This document shows, one piece after another, positions 19,265 to 29,900 of a stretch of DNA of 64,000 nucleotides. The stretch covers positions 62,001 to 126,000 of the forward strand of contig CADCNT010000001.1 of the NCBI GenBank assembly GCA_902802905.1. The letters run 5' to 3'. A program made the position numbers and the translations under genes. Below the pieces are notes generated by a model. The model made no database searches. It saw nothing but the letters and a program-made list of their open reading frames with translations, and was not told where the DNA came from. Within the stretch, counting starts at the first letter, position 1, and the number at the start of each line of letters is the position of its first letter. Source of the DNA: an uncultured Erysipelotrichaceae bacterium (lineage in GTDB: Bacteria > Bacillota_I > Bacilli_A > RFN20 > CAG-826).

Positions 19265-19312
19265 ATTTAATTTTGTAAAAAAATGATTAATCTTACGTAA
19301 ATAGAGTATAAT
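19265..19312 (+). promoter_or_regulatory. PIG-L deacetylase promoter with shared A/T box (copy 4)
   Basis: TTTAATTTTGTAAAAAAATG (19266-19285) is a direct repeat of the box at 19180. -10 TATAAT is at 19307-19312 and the -35 is poor, which suggests that activation or release from repression matters here. Confidence 0.55.
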
Positions 19313-19330
19313 ATAGGCGAGGTAAGTACT

Positions 19331-20158
19331 ATGAAACTCAATAAAGGCTTTATCTATTATCCAAAATCAAGAAAAGAAGGAGCGGTTAAATGGCTCTGTA
19401 TTTGCGCTCATCAAGATGACTGCGAAATAATGGCGATTGATGGCATCCTTAAAGGCTATTATTCAAAAAAATATTCCTTTGCATTAGTAGAAACCACTGA
19501 TGGTGGCGGTTCGGCAAGAACTGGTGAATTTGCTAACTATTCTGATGAAGACATGAAAATAGTAAGAATCAAAGAGCAACAGGAAGCTAGTGAAATTGGA
19601 AGATACAACTCACTTTACATGCTTAACTATTCTTCTAAAGAAGTAAAAGATAGAAAAAATGAATCTATAGTAAATGACTATATTCAAATCATTAAAGAAT
19701 TAAAACCACAAGTGATTTACACTCATTCAATTTTGGACAAACATCCTACTCATATTGGAGTGGTTCTTAAAGTTATTGAAGCATTAAGATTGTTAGACAA
19801 AGAATATAGACCGAAATTATTCTTAGGCTGTGAAGTCTGGAGAGGACTGGATTGGATTAGCGACGAAAGAAAAATCGGTTTTGATGTTTCTAGAAATGAA
19901 AAATTACAAAAGAGAATATTAAATGTCTTCAAGAGCCAAATTGCCGGAGGCAAGGAATACACAAAAGCCAGTATTGGCAGAAGATATGCGAACGCTACAT
20001 ATTATCAATCTCATTCTGTTGATACCTATAAAATGGTGGGATATGGAATTGACTTAATGCCACTAATTAAAAATCAACAAATGTCCATTAGAGGCTATGC
20101 TCTATCATTCGTTGATGATTTAAGAAATGAAATCTCAGAAGTAATCGGAAACGAATAG
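19331..20158 (+). CDS. PIG-L family zinc-dependent N-deacetylase
   Basis: The 275-residue cytoplasmic protein carries the PIG-L zinc motif AHQDDCE (about 27-33) and the second His site HSILDKHPTHIGV, with ETTDGGGSARTGE between them. The family removes acetyl groups from GlcNAc-containing substrates, including diacetylchitobiose in archaea, GlcNAc-malate in bacillithiol synthesis and GlcNAc-PI. There is no BshA or BshC nearby, and the gene shares its promoter box with the glycan genes, so a deacetylation step on GlcNAc or chitobiose is the better guess. GAGG at 19319-19322 sets the start. Confidence 0.8.
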   Translation: MKLNKGFIYYPKSRKEGAVKWLCICAHQDDCEIMAIDGILKGYYSKKYSFALVETTDGGGSARTGEFANYSDEDMKIVRIKEQQEASEIGRYNSLYMLNYSSKEVKDRKNESIVNDYIQIIKELKPQVIYTHSILDKHPTHIGVVLKVIEALRLLDKEYRPKLFLGCEVWRGLDWISDERKIGFDVSRNEKLQKRILNVFKSQIAGGKEYTKASIGRRYANATYYQSHSVDTYKMVGYGIDLMPLIKNQQMSIRGYALSFVDDLRNEISEVIGNE

Positions 20159-20171
20159 AAAATTATAGCAA

Positions 20172-20203
20172 TAAAAAAGCCTAAGCGTAGCTTAGGTTTT
20201 TTT
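20172..20203. terminator. Bidirectional terminator
   Basis: CCTAAGC (20180-20186), loop GTA, GCTTAGG (20190-20196), with an A run on the left and a T run on the right. It serves the deacetylase gene and the convergent membrane pair. Confidence 0.85.
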
Positions 20204-20212
20204 GATGCTTGA

Positions 20213-20509
20213 TTATTTAACTTCTTTAGCTTTTTGACGATTGTTAAGAATGAAGCTGAGGACTACCCAGAGGAAGATGCCTCCTCCAAAGGTCCATAAT
20301 GAGATCCATCCATCAAATTCTCTAACTTCATCAAAGCTAATGAATGGTTCACCGCCAGCAGCACTCATAATGCAGTCACCGAACCACATAAGGGCAGCGG
20401 CGCCAAAGATGATGGCTAAGATATCTAAGTGAAGTGCCTTACGATCTCTAAAGAAGAACCATAAGACTGCTGCGAGAATTGCTAAGCCTAATGCGATAAG
20501 GAAGTACAT
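20213..20509 (-). CDS. Small membrane protein of unknown function (second of a pair)
   Basis: 98 residues with three hydrophobic segments (about 2-18, 30-48 and 70-90), a charged FRDRK loop and a basic C-terminus. Its start overlaps the stop of the 140-residue partner by one base (TAATG), so the two are translationally coupled. Local GC looks higher than in the neighbours, which may mean high expression. I do not recognise a function. Confidence 0.75.
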   Translation of the reverse strand: MYFLIALGLAILAAVLWFFFRDRKALHLDILAIIFGAAALMWFGDCIMSAAGGEPFISFDEVREFDGWISLWTFGGGIFLWVVLSFILNNRQKAKEVK

Positions 20510-20931
20510 TATTTGGCCTCCTCAAGCTTTTTGGCTTCAACCTTTTTATGTTTACGATATTTGATAAAGTCAACTAATAAGACTCCAACAGCCCATGCTG
20601 CGACTAATAAGCCAAGCATAAGTACGCCTGTGGTCCCCATTTCATGAAGCATTTCTGTGGCGTCAGCGGGACTTGACATTGCAGTAAGGAATGGTGGGAA
20701 AGGAACAACTTCCCCATGAATCATATGTTCACCTGCTAAAATAAAGGAGCCAGTGAATAACACTAATTCTAAATAAGCAAGTTTTTTACTCCATTTAACT
20801 TCGGAACCAAACTTATATTCTTTTGGTTCTTCTGAAACTTTTAATGAGTTTTTCTTTTCATGATGTTTAACGATATATTTTGCAGCAGCAACACCAACAC
20901 CAGCTGCAGCGGATACTAAGAAACAGGCCAT
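20509..20931 (-). CDS. Small membrane protein with MACFLV N-terminus (first of a pair)
   Basis: 140 residues: an N-terminal hydrophobic Ala/Gly-rich segment beginning MACFLV, a charged loop, a helix (LELVLFTGSFILAG), the motif EHMIHGEVVPFPPFLTA, then EMLHEMGTTG and a last helix with a KKVEAKK tail. From memory, proteins with this MACFLV start and EH-HGEVVP-PFLTA core are widespread in anaerobic Firmicutes and uncharacterised; that is recollection, not a search. GGAG lies in the right place before the ATG. The two conserved His residues next to Glu could bind metal or a quinone-like partner, but nothing proves it. Confidence 0.75.
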   Translation of the reverse strand: MACFLVSAAAGVGVAAAKYIVKHHEKKNSLKVSEEPKEYKFGSEVKWSKKLAYLELVLFTGSFILAGEHMIHGEVVPFPPFLTAMSSPADATEMLHEMGTTGVLMLGLLVAAWAVGVLLVDFIKYRKHKKVEAKKLEEAK

Positions 20932-21102
20932 AGTAAATCTCCTTTAACAAATATATTTTATAATATAAATTATCTTTTTCAATCAATATATCAGAGCGCA
21001 CTTATCAAATGTCGACTGAGCAGTTGATTTCAAATAGATAGATATTAACATTGTAAAAAGAATATTTCTTTTTTCTGCGATAATGTATTAATATTTTTAT
21101 TG

Positions 21103-23364
21103 ATGGTATCTATGGAAAAAGATAAACCTGTAGAAAACATTCATTCTAAAAAGAAGAAATTAACTAGAATTATCACCATTGCTTTAGTGATTCTTGTTAA
21201 CTTAGGCATTGTTGCTTTTATTGTGGTTAGAGAACTAACTAGCAACAAAGGTGGTACATCCAGATTAGATGTTACAAATCTTAATCTTTGGTTCCTCTTT
21301 TTTGGTATAGCTTTATTTGGAGTTGCTTTATTTGCTGAGTTTATGAAATACCGCAGAATGATTCTTTCTAGCTGTGGCAGATTAGATAAACGTGGTGCTT
21401 TCCAAGTTGCTGTATATGGTAAATATGCAGATAATATCACCCCTTTAGGCGCTGGTGGTCAGCCGTTCCAAATACATTTCCTACATAAAAGAGGATATCC
21501 AGGCGGAGCTTCAACTAGCGTTACTTTAAACGGATTTTTATCTCAACAAATCTCATTTATTATCATCTCTGTGGTGGTTTTAATTGTTGCTCCTTTTACC
21601 ACGACGATTCCTGAAGAAGTTTTAGCGCTTAAAATCATGGCCTATATCGGCTTAGCGTTTTACTCATTCTTCCCATTATTAATTATCTTTTTTGCTATAT
21701 TTCCAAAACCAGTTAACGCGATGCTTCTTGGCATATTAAAGCTTGGTTATAAGATGCACATAGTTAAAAACTATGAAGCCGCTCACGCTAGAGCAGTTAA
21801 TGGCATGAACGAATACGTGGTTTTAATTAAACAAGCAATTAAAAAGCCAACTTATATGATTCCGACCATGTTTTGGTCTTTTGTCTATCAATTCGCTATT
21901 TTAACTATTCCATATTTTGCCATTATGGCTTTTGGCGGATCTGTTGATTGGTGGACCACATTCGTTATTACTGTAAATATTTATCTAGCAATTACAATTA
22001 TTCCTACTCCTGGCAATGCTGGAGTAGCAGAAACATCCTTCTTCTTAGTTTTCTCTACTCTTCCTGCTGGTGCTTTATTCTGGGCCATGATTTATTGGCG
22101 CGCTCTTGTTTATTATTCATGGATAATTATTGGCTTAATCGTTGTGCTTAAAACCACAGTGAGAAATAGTTACATGCATAAAAAAGAAGTGCCTAATGAT
22201 AGACCTTTAAACATCTGTTTAGTGTGTGACACTTATTTCCCAATTATTGATGGAGTGGTACGCACTGTAGATCAATACGCTCGAGAAATGACAAAGTTGG
22301 GGCATAAAGTGGTTGTGGTGGTTCCTGATTTAGAAGGAAACGATGATTCTAAGCTTCCTTACGAAGTGTATCGTATGCCTCTATTGAAACTAAGAAGTAT
22401 TCCTTTTGATACAGTTAAGCCTTTTATGAATAGAAAAGCTGCAAAGTATTTTAAGGAATGTAAGTTTGATGTTATTCACTGTCATTCACCAATGTTTTTA
22501 GGAATGATGATGTCTAGATTTGGAAGAAAACATAAGATTCCAGTATTTACCACATTTCACTCCAAATATTATGATGACACGATTAATGTTACTCATAGCA
22601 AATTATTAGCTACTTTAATGGTGAAAATAATTCTTTATTTCTACCATCGTGTCGATAATGTATGGGCATGTAGTGCTTCTACCGGAGAAACGCTTAGGTC
22701 TTATGGTTATAACGGCCATATCGGTGTTATGGAAAATGGTGTGGAAGATCTACCAAAAGGTAACATTGAAGAATATAAAAAAGAAGCGGTTGAGCATTAT
22801 AATATTCCAACTGATAAACACTTGTTCTTGTTTGTTGGCCAACAAATATGGCATAAAAATCTAAAACTTGTTTTAGATACCACTAAAAAGATAAACGAAG
22901 AAGATGATAAATACCATGCAGTAATTGTTGGCACTGGTTATGATGAAGAGGCGATTAAAAAGTATGCTTCTGAAATAGGTATAAGCGACAAAGTGACATT
23001 TGTGGGCAAGATCAGAAGTCGTAAAACCTTATTTGGTTTATATAAAGCTTCAGACATTTTCTTCTTCCCATCTTTATATGATAACGCGCCACTTGTAGTT
23101 AGAGAGGCTGCATTAGCAGAATTACCTTCTTTATTAGTTAAAGGTAGCAACGCTGCTGAAATTGTTATCGACGGGGAAAACGGCTATTTAGCGGACAATG
23201 ATGTTGATTCAATGTGCGCCAGAATTAAAGCAGCCTATGAAGCCAAAAACATGAAAGAAGTGGGTAAAAAGGCTGCGGAGACCATCCCAATTCCTTGGAG
23301 TGTAATCGCTAAACAAGTCATAGAAAGATATGTTTTAGAAACAAAACATATTAAAAAAGTGTAA
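21103..23364 (+). CDS. Flippase-like membrane domain fused to a GT4 glycosyltransferase
   Basis: The N-terminal half (about 20-355) is an LPG_synthase_TM/UPF0104-type domain with about eight helices and the motif TPLGAGGQPFQIHFL. The C-terminal half (from about 370) is a GT-B family 4 transferase: NICLVCDTYFPIIDGVVRTV, HCHSPMFLG, HSKYYDDTI, ENGVED, VGQQIWHKN, then PSLYDNAPLVVREAALAE with the donor-binding Glu residues. It probably glycosylates a lipid on the inner leaflet and may help move it outward. No strong Shine-Dalgarno is visible; ATG 21103 and ATG 21112 are both possible. Only 22 bases separate it from the PPTase gene, so it may head the NRPS operon. Confidence 0.8.
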   Translation: MVSMEKDKPVENIHSKKKKLTRIITIALVILVNLGIVAFIVVRELTSNKGGTSRLDVTNLNLWFLFFGIALFGVALFAEFMKYRRMILSSCGRLDKRGAFQVAVYGKYADNITPLGAGGQPFQIHFLHKRGYPGGASTSVTLNGFLSQQISFIIISVVVLIVAPFTTTIPEEVLALKIMAYIGLAFYSFFPLLIIFFAIFPKPVNAMLLGILKLGYKMHIVKNYEAAHARAVNGMNEYVVLIKQAIKKPTYMIPTMFWSFVYQFAILTIPYFAIMAFGGSVDWWTTFVITVNIYLAITIIPTPGNAGVAETSFFLVFSTLPAGALFWAMIYWRALVYYSWIIIGLIVVLKTTVRNSYMHKKEVPNDRPLNICLVCDTYFPIIDGVVRTVDQYAREMTKLGHKVVVVVPDLEGNDDSKLPYEVYRMPLLKLRSIPFDTVKPFMNRKAAKYFKECKFDVIHCHSPMFLGMMMSRFGRKHKIPVFTTFHSKYYDDTINVTHSKLLATLMVKIILYFYHRVDNVWACSASTGETLRSYGYNGHIGVMENGVEDLPKGNIEEYKKEAVEHYNIPTDKHLFLFVGQQIWHKNLKLVLDTTKKINEEDDKYHAVIVGTGYDEEAIKKYASEIGISDKVTFVGKIRSRKTLFGLYKASDIFFFPSLYDNAPLVVREAALAELPSLLVKGSNAAEIVIDGENGYLADNDVDSMCARIKAAYEAKNMKEVGKKAAETIPIPWSVIAKQVIERYVLETKHIKKV

Positions 23365-23386
23365 AATTAAAAAGGCTAATTAATAA

Positions 23387-23980
23387 ATGAAATCATTAGA
23401 AGTGATATTCTTCGACACTAATAAGATTGATTTAAATCATCTTTTAGGTTCGACATTTCTAAGTGATGCTAATTTAGAGGAATTATCTAGATTTAAAATG
23501 GACGAGACCAAAAAGGAAAAGGCCTGTTCATTTATTTTAAAGAATAAATATGTAAGAGATTATCACGTTAACAAGTTTGATAAACCTGTTAGTGATGTCT
23601 GCTATTTTAATGTCAGTCATTCAAAAGGCTTAGTGGTTTTTATTAAGGATGAAGTTCCTGTTGGAATTGATATTGAAAAAGTTAGACCAGTTAGTAATGA
23701 CTTAATTGACTATATCTCCTCTATAGAGGAAAATAAATATATTAAGAGCGAGTCGAACTTCTATGAAGTTTGGACCAATAAAGAATCTTTGAGTAAGTGC
23801 ATTGGAACAGGTATTAAAGACAAGATTAAAGAAATACCTGCTTTACCAATTAATGGAAAAAAAGAATATAAAAATAGAGTATTTTATTGTTTTACAATAA
23901 ATTATAGTGACGCAATTATATCTATCACAAGAGAAAGCGATGAACCATTTGTAGTAAAAATCGTGGAGGAAAAGTTATGA
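23387..23980 (+). CDS. Sfp-type 4'-phosphopantetheinyl transferase
   Basis: The 197-residue protein has the Sfp family motifs in order: CYFNVSHSKG, VGIDIEK (G93, D95, with E97 binding magnesium) and WTNKES (W129, K132, E133) followed by Lys. It transfers phosphopantetheine from CoA to carrier-protein serines. The stop overlaps the NRPS start (ATGA), so its role is activation of the two T domains of that synthetase. The arrangement recalls aureusimine-type loci, where a PPTase accompanies the dimodular NRPS. Confidence 0.9.
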   Translation: MKSLEVIFFDTNKIDLNHLLGSTFLSDANLEELSRFKMDETKKEKACSFILKNKYVRDYHVNKFDKPVSDVCYFNVSHSKGLVVFIKDEVPVGIDIEKVRPVSNDLIDYISSIEENKYIKSESNFYEVWTNKESLSKCIGTGIKDKIKEIPALPINGKKEYKNRVFYCFTINYSDAIISITRESDEPFVVKIVEEKL

Positions 23981-26900
23981 ACAAGTATTATCCATTATCT
24001 AGTAGTGAGCAAGGACTATACATCTCTTCTTTAAATTCTGGAGATGCCTATAATCTTGCTAACGTTGTTAATCTTGGTAAAGATGTAACTCTCGAGCAAG
24101 TTAATAAAGCACTTAATGCGATATTTGAAGCTCACCCATATCTTTTCACGGTCCTTTCTATTGATGAAGACGGCAATATCCTAAAGCACATTGAAAAAGA
24201 AGAATTCAAACTTAAACTCAAAGAAGTTAAAGAAGTTAAGATTGATTCTAAACCATATGAATTACTCAATAAGCATTTATATCGCTTTGAACTTTACAAA
24301 GTAAAAGATGAATATGTTTTCTATTTTGATTTCCATCACATCATTATGGATGGTAGCTCTATTGCTATCTTTATTAGTGATTTCTTCTTAGCGCTCGAAG
24401 GTAAAGAATTAACTAAAGAAGCTAGTGACGCTAACGAATTTTCTAATAAAGAAAAAGCAGATTTAAAATCGAAAAAATATCAAGAAGCAAAAGATTATTT
24501 TGAAAAATTAGTGGGAGGAGTGGAAACTGACTCTACCCCAGTAGAAGATAAAGCAGATCAAGACGTTAGTTATGGCAACATTCGTGTTCCATTAAAAGTC
24601 ACTAACGATGAAGTAAAGAAAATAACTAAGAGAGTTGGTGTTAAAACCTCTACCTTCTTCCTTAGTGCTTTCTCTTATTTATTAAGCAAAATTAACATGG
24701 AAAATGAATCTCTTTTCCTTACTGTGCATAACGGAAGAGATGAATCAGTTAAACATAGTTTTGGCTCTTATGTTAAAACTTATCCTATATATTTGAATTT
24801 TACAGACGAAGATAAAATTAGCGATTATTTGTTAAAAACAAATGAACAAGTGATCGAAAGTGTAAATCACGATATTTATCCTTTCTCAGACATGAATAAA
24901 GATTTAGGTACCAGCGCTGATGTCTTATTCGCTTATCAAGGTGACTATTTCTATTCTGGAACCTACAAAGGAAAATTTGTTGAAGTTACTCCTTTGCTTA
25001 GAAAAGACGGTAAAGAAAAGCTAAGTATCGAATTACATCGTATTCAAAACAATTTCATGATTTGGGTGGAGTATCGTAGTGATTTATATCTTGAATCCAC
25101 AATTAAGCATTTGATTAAAGAATATGATGTCATTCTTTCCGAATTCTTGAAGAAAGAAAAACTAATCGATATTGACTTACTCGATAAAGAAGAAACTAGA
25201 CTATTAGATTCATTTAATGAAACTAACTTCCCATATATTGAAGAAGGAAAGACTATTTTAGATGACTTCTTAGAAGTGGTAAAAAAGTATCCTGATGAAA
25301 TAGCGGTGGTCTATAAAGATAAAAAGTACACCTATAAACAAGTTGATGAGATAAGTACTAGAATCGCTAACGAACTTATTAAGCTAGGAGCAAAAAGAGA
25401 AAAGGTGGTTTCTGTTTTAGCTAAGAAATCTGAATATATTGTTTTAGCTAGTTTAGGTGTTATTAAATCTGGAGCAGCTTATCAACCATTAGATCCATCA
25501 TATCCAAAAGATAGATTGACCTTCATGGTAAAAGATTCCAGCGCCATCATCTTAATTAGAGACAAGGAATTAGATGATTTAGTGGATGATTTTAAAGGAC
25601 ATGTCTTATTTACCGAAGACTTGTTATCTTTAAAAGATAATAGTGAAATCAAAACCCGTCCAGAACCAAAAGATTTGTTTATCATGCTTTATACGTCTGG
25701 CTCAACCGGTGTTCCTAAAGGCGTCATGCTTGAACACGGTAACATCTTTGCCTTCTGTAGATACTATCGAGATAAATTCAAATTTGGTGCTGGTTGTAGA
25801 AATGCTGCCTATGCTTCATATGGCTTTGATGCAGATATGATGGATTTATATCCAACTCTCACTAGTGGAGCAACTGTATATATCATTCCTGATGAAATGA
25901 GACTCAATCTTGTTGAACTTGGTCAATACTATAACGACAATAAGATTACCCATGCATTTATGACTACCCAAGTTGGTCGTCAATTCGCCAGTGAAATTGA
26001 AGTAAAATCACTTAAATATTTTATGGTTGGTGGAGAAAAGCTTGTCCCTATGGATTCACCAAAAGGCTATGACTTCTATAATTTATACGGCCCTACCGAA
26101 GGTACAGTCTTCTGCACCGCCCAAATCGTTGATAAATATTATCACCGTATTCCAATTGGTAAGTGCTTATCAGACTATAAAGTCTATGTATTAGACAAAA
26201 ACAAAAAGAGACTTCCAACTCTTATGAGTGGAGAACTCTATATTTCTGGTCCACAAGTGGCAAGAGGTTACTTAAATAGAGAAAAAGAAAATAAAGAAGC
26301 CTTCCTTACCAACTGGTTTACAAAAGAAGAAAAATTTACAAGATTATATAAAACTGGTGACATTGTGCGTTTATTAGAAGATGGCACGATTGATTTTATT
26401 GGTAGAAAAGACGGACAAGTGAAGATCCGCGGCTTTAGAGTGGAACTTTCTGAAGTAGAAAAAGTGATTCGTGACTATCCAGGAATCAAAGACGCGACTG
26501 TTAAAGATTTCACTGACCCAAGCGGCGTGAAATATATTGTTGCTTATGTTGTTAGCGACTCTAAAGTCGATGTCGAAAAACTCAACGCTTTCATTTTAGA
26601 AAGAAAGCCACCATATATGGTTCCGGCTTACACCATGCAGATTGATAAGATTCCACTCAATCAAAATCAAAAGGTTAATAAAAGAGCGCTTCCTGTTCCA
26701 GAACTTAAAGTGGAAGAGAAGGTGGCTCCAAGAAATCAAGATGAGCAAGATATCTTCGATATCTTAAAAGGTATATTAGGGCACGACCAATTCGGTGTCA
26801 CTAATGACATGTTTGAGGTTGGTTTAACTTCTGTTTCTTCAATTAGATTTACTATTCTTTTGTCTAAAAAATACAATAAATCCGTTGATAATGGAGACTT

Positions 26901-29900
26901 AAAAGAACATCCAACCATCGCCTCTTTAGCAGATTTCCTTGCTTCTAAAGAAGAAGATAAGACTTATGAAGTGCTAGATGAATATCCATTAACCAAGACT
27001 CAAGAAGGCATCTTTGTTGAATGCGTATCTAAAGCTAATTCCACAAACTATAACATTCCATACTTATTCAAATTAGATAAGAAAATGGATTTAGAGAAGT
27101 TAAATAGTGCTGTAGTGAAGGCAATTGATAATCATCCATATCTCAAATCAATTTTACATATGAATGATGATGGCGATATTCTTGCTAGACGTAATAATGA
27201 GCCTGCTAAAGTGGAAATGATAGAAAAAGAAATCGATATCAAGTCTTTAGTAAGACCTTTTGCGATTTTAGATTCAACTCTTTATCGAGTAGAAATCTAT
27301 AAAGGCAAGGATAACTATCTCTTCTTGGATTTCCATCATATCCTTTGTGATGGCTCTTCTGAAGCGATTATCTTAAATGACATCAATAAAGCATACTTAG
27401 GAGAAGAATTAACTCCTGAAACTTATAGTGGCTACGAAGTAGCACTCAAAGAGAAAGATGATTTAGCAAGCGATAAACTAAGCAAAGCAAAAGAGTTCTA
27501 TCAAAACGTGCTTAAAGATGTAGATGGAGAATACACTTTAAAGAAAGATTTGAAAGTTAAAGACGAATCTAAACTTAAATCCATCGACTATGAATTGAAA
27601 TTAGATAATAAGTTAGTAAGTGATTATGTTTCAAATAATAAACTTACAAATAACGCTTTATTTAACTTTGCGTTTGCGTTTACTTTATCTAAGTTTATCT
27701 ACAAGAGTGATAGCCTTTATGAAACTATCTATAACGGCAGAAAATCATCCAAAGTGATGAACACTGTTTCAATGTTAGTAAAGACTTTACCAATCTATAT
27801 CAAATATGCAGAAGAAGATTTAGTTCTTAACAAAGTTAAAGAGATGCAAGAGTTGCTCTCTAGCTCTGAAGAATATGACTTGTATTCTTTCGGAGACATC
27901 GCTAACGACTATAACTTAAAAGCCAATATCATCTTTGCTTATCAAGGTGACAACTTTAACTTTGATGAGATTGGTGGATATCCTGTCACTCCGATCCTTA
28001 TGGAAAGTGAGACTCCTAAGAGTGATTTTGGTTTAGATATCTTCTTAGAAAACGGTGTCTATAGAGCCCATTATGAATGGGATGAAGCTATTTATAATGA
28101 TGAGACAATCGCTTCATTCAATCGTTTGTTTGAACTTGTCTTAAATGAACTTTTAAGCAAACAAAATATCAAAGATATTAATTGCTTGCCAAGGACTGAT
28201 GAAGATTTATATGTGAAATTTAACAACACTAAAGTTGAAATTCCAAACGTTACAGTTAATCAACTTTTAGAAGCTCATGCAGAGTCTAAAGCAAATAAAG
28301 TAGCGGTCATCGCTAAAAACGGCAAACTTACTTATAAAGAGTTAAATGAATCCGCAAACAAGGTGGCTCATAAACTCCTTGATAGTGGAGTAAAACTCGC
28401 TGAATGTGTGGTCATGCTTATGCCTAGAATAAAAGAAGCATATGTAGTTAGACAAGGTATTGTAAAATCTGGAGCAGCTTTTGTTCCTGTTGATCCTAAA
28501 TATCCTGATGACCGTGTGAGCTATATTATCACTGATTCTGGCAGCAAATATTTGATTTCCACTAAAGAAATCATTGCTCAAAAAGCGGATTTGATTAAAT
28601 CAACTAAAGTTAAAGCATTTGCGATTGAAGATATTTTAGAATCTAACAAAGTGAATAATCCTAATGTGAAGATTCCTCAATCATCCATGGCCTATGTGAT
28701 TTATACTTCTGGCTCTACCGGAAGACCAAAAGGCGTGATGATTGCCCATAGAAACTTACTTAACTATGTGGTTGATGACACTAATTTAGCGACCTCAGCT
28801 TATCGTGATATTGGAGTTGATTGCGTTAGCTGTTCATTTGCGTCATTATCATTTGATGCTTCTTTACAAGAAGAGTTTGTTCCTTTAACACATGGTTACA
28901 CCGCAGTGATTGCTAGCGAAGAAGAGATTGAAAATCCATTACTTCTAGCTAAGACCTTAAAAGAAAACAATGTTAAATACATGTTCATGACTCCATCATT
29001 TGTATCTAACTTGTTAGATATTGATGTCTTCGTGGACGCTCTTAAGGGATTTAAATATTTAGACATGGGTGCTGAAGCAGTACCAATGGAACTTTGTAAT
29101 CGCTTAAGAAGTTTAGGCGTAAACGCTAATATCTTAAATGGCTATGGTCCAACTGAAACAACAATTACTGCTACCTATTGTTTAGTAAAAGATAAATACA
29201 TGACTATCGGTACTCCAGTAGCAAACACCAAAGCATACATCCTCGATAAAGCAGGACACATCTTACCAATTAATACGATTGGTGATTTAACTCTTGCTGG
29301 TGAATCCGTTGGTTTAGGCTATCTTGGTATGCCAGATAAAACTAAAGAAGCCTTTATTGAAGTAAAAGGTGAAAAAGCATATCGCAGTGGTGATATGGCA
29401 AGAATTAACTCTGAAGGCAAGATTGAATTCTTTGGTCGACTTGATAACCAAGTAAAACTTAGAGGTTTAAGAGTTGAACTCGATGAAATTGAAAGAGTCT
29501 TAAATTCTTATCCAAGTGTCACAAGAAGTATTATCTTAGTGAAGACAAACGCGACGGAGGGCGACTATTTAGCTGCTTACTTTACCGCTAGCACTAATGT
29601 TGACAAGGATGATTTATTAGCACATATGGCAAAATATCTCACCCCATACATGGTGCCAAAAGTGGTGATGCAATTAGATAAGTTCCCACTTACACCAAAC
29701 GGTAAGATTGATAAAAAATCACTTCCTGAAATCGAAGTGAAAGTGGAACAAAAAGAAATCAAAGCCGCTTCTAACGAACTAGAAGAAAAACTCCTTGGCT
29801 TATTTAAGAAAGCTCTTGGAAAAGAAAACGTCGGAGTGGATGACGACTTCTTTGAATTAGGCGGAACATCCTTAAGTGTTTCTAAAGTGGCAATGTTAGC

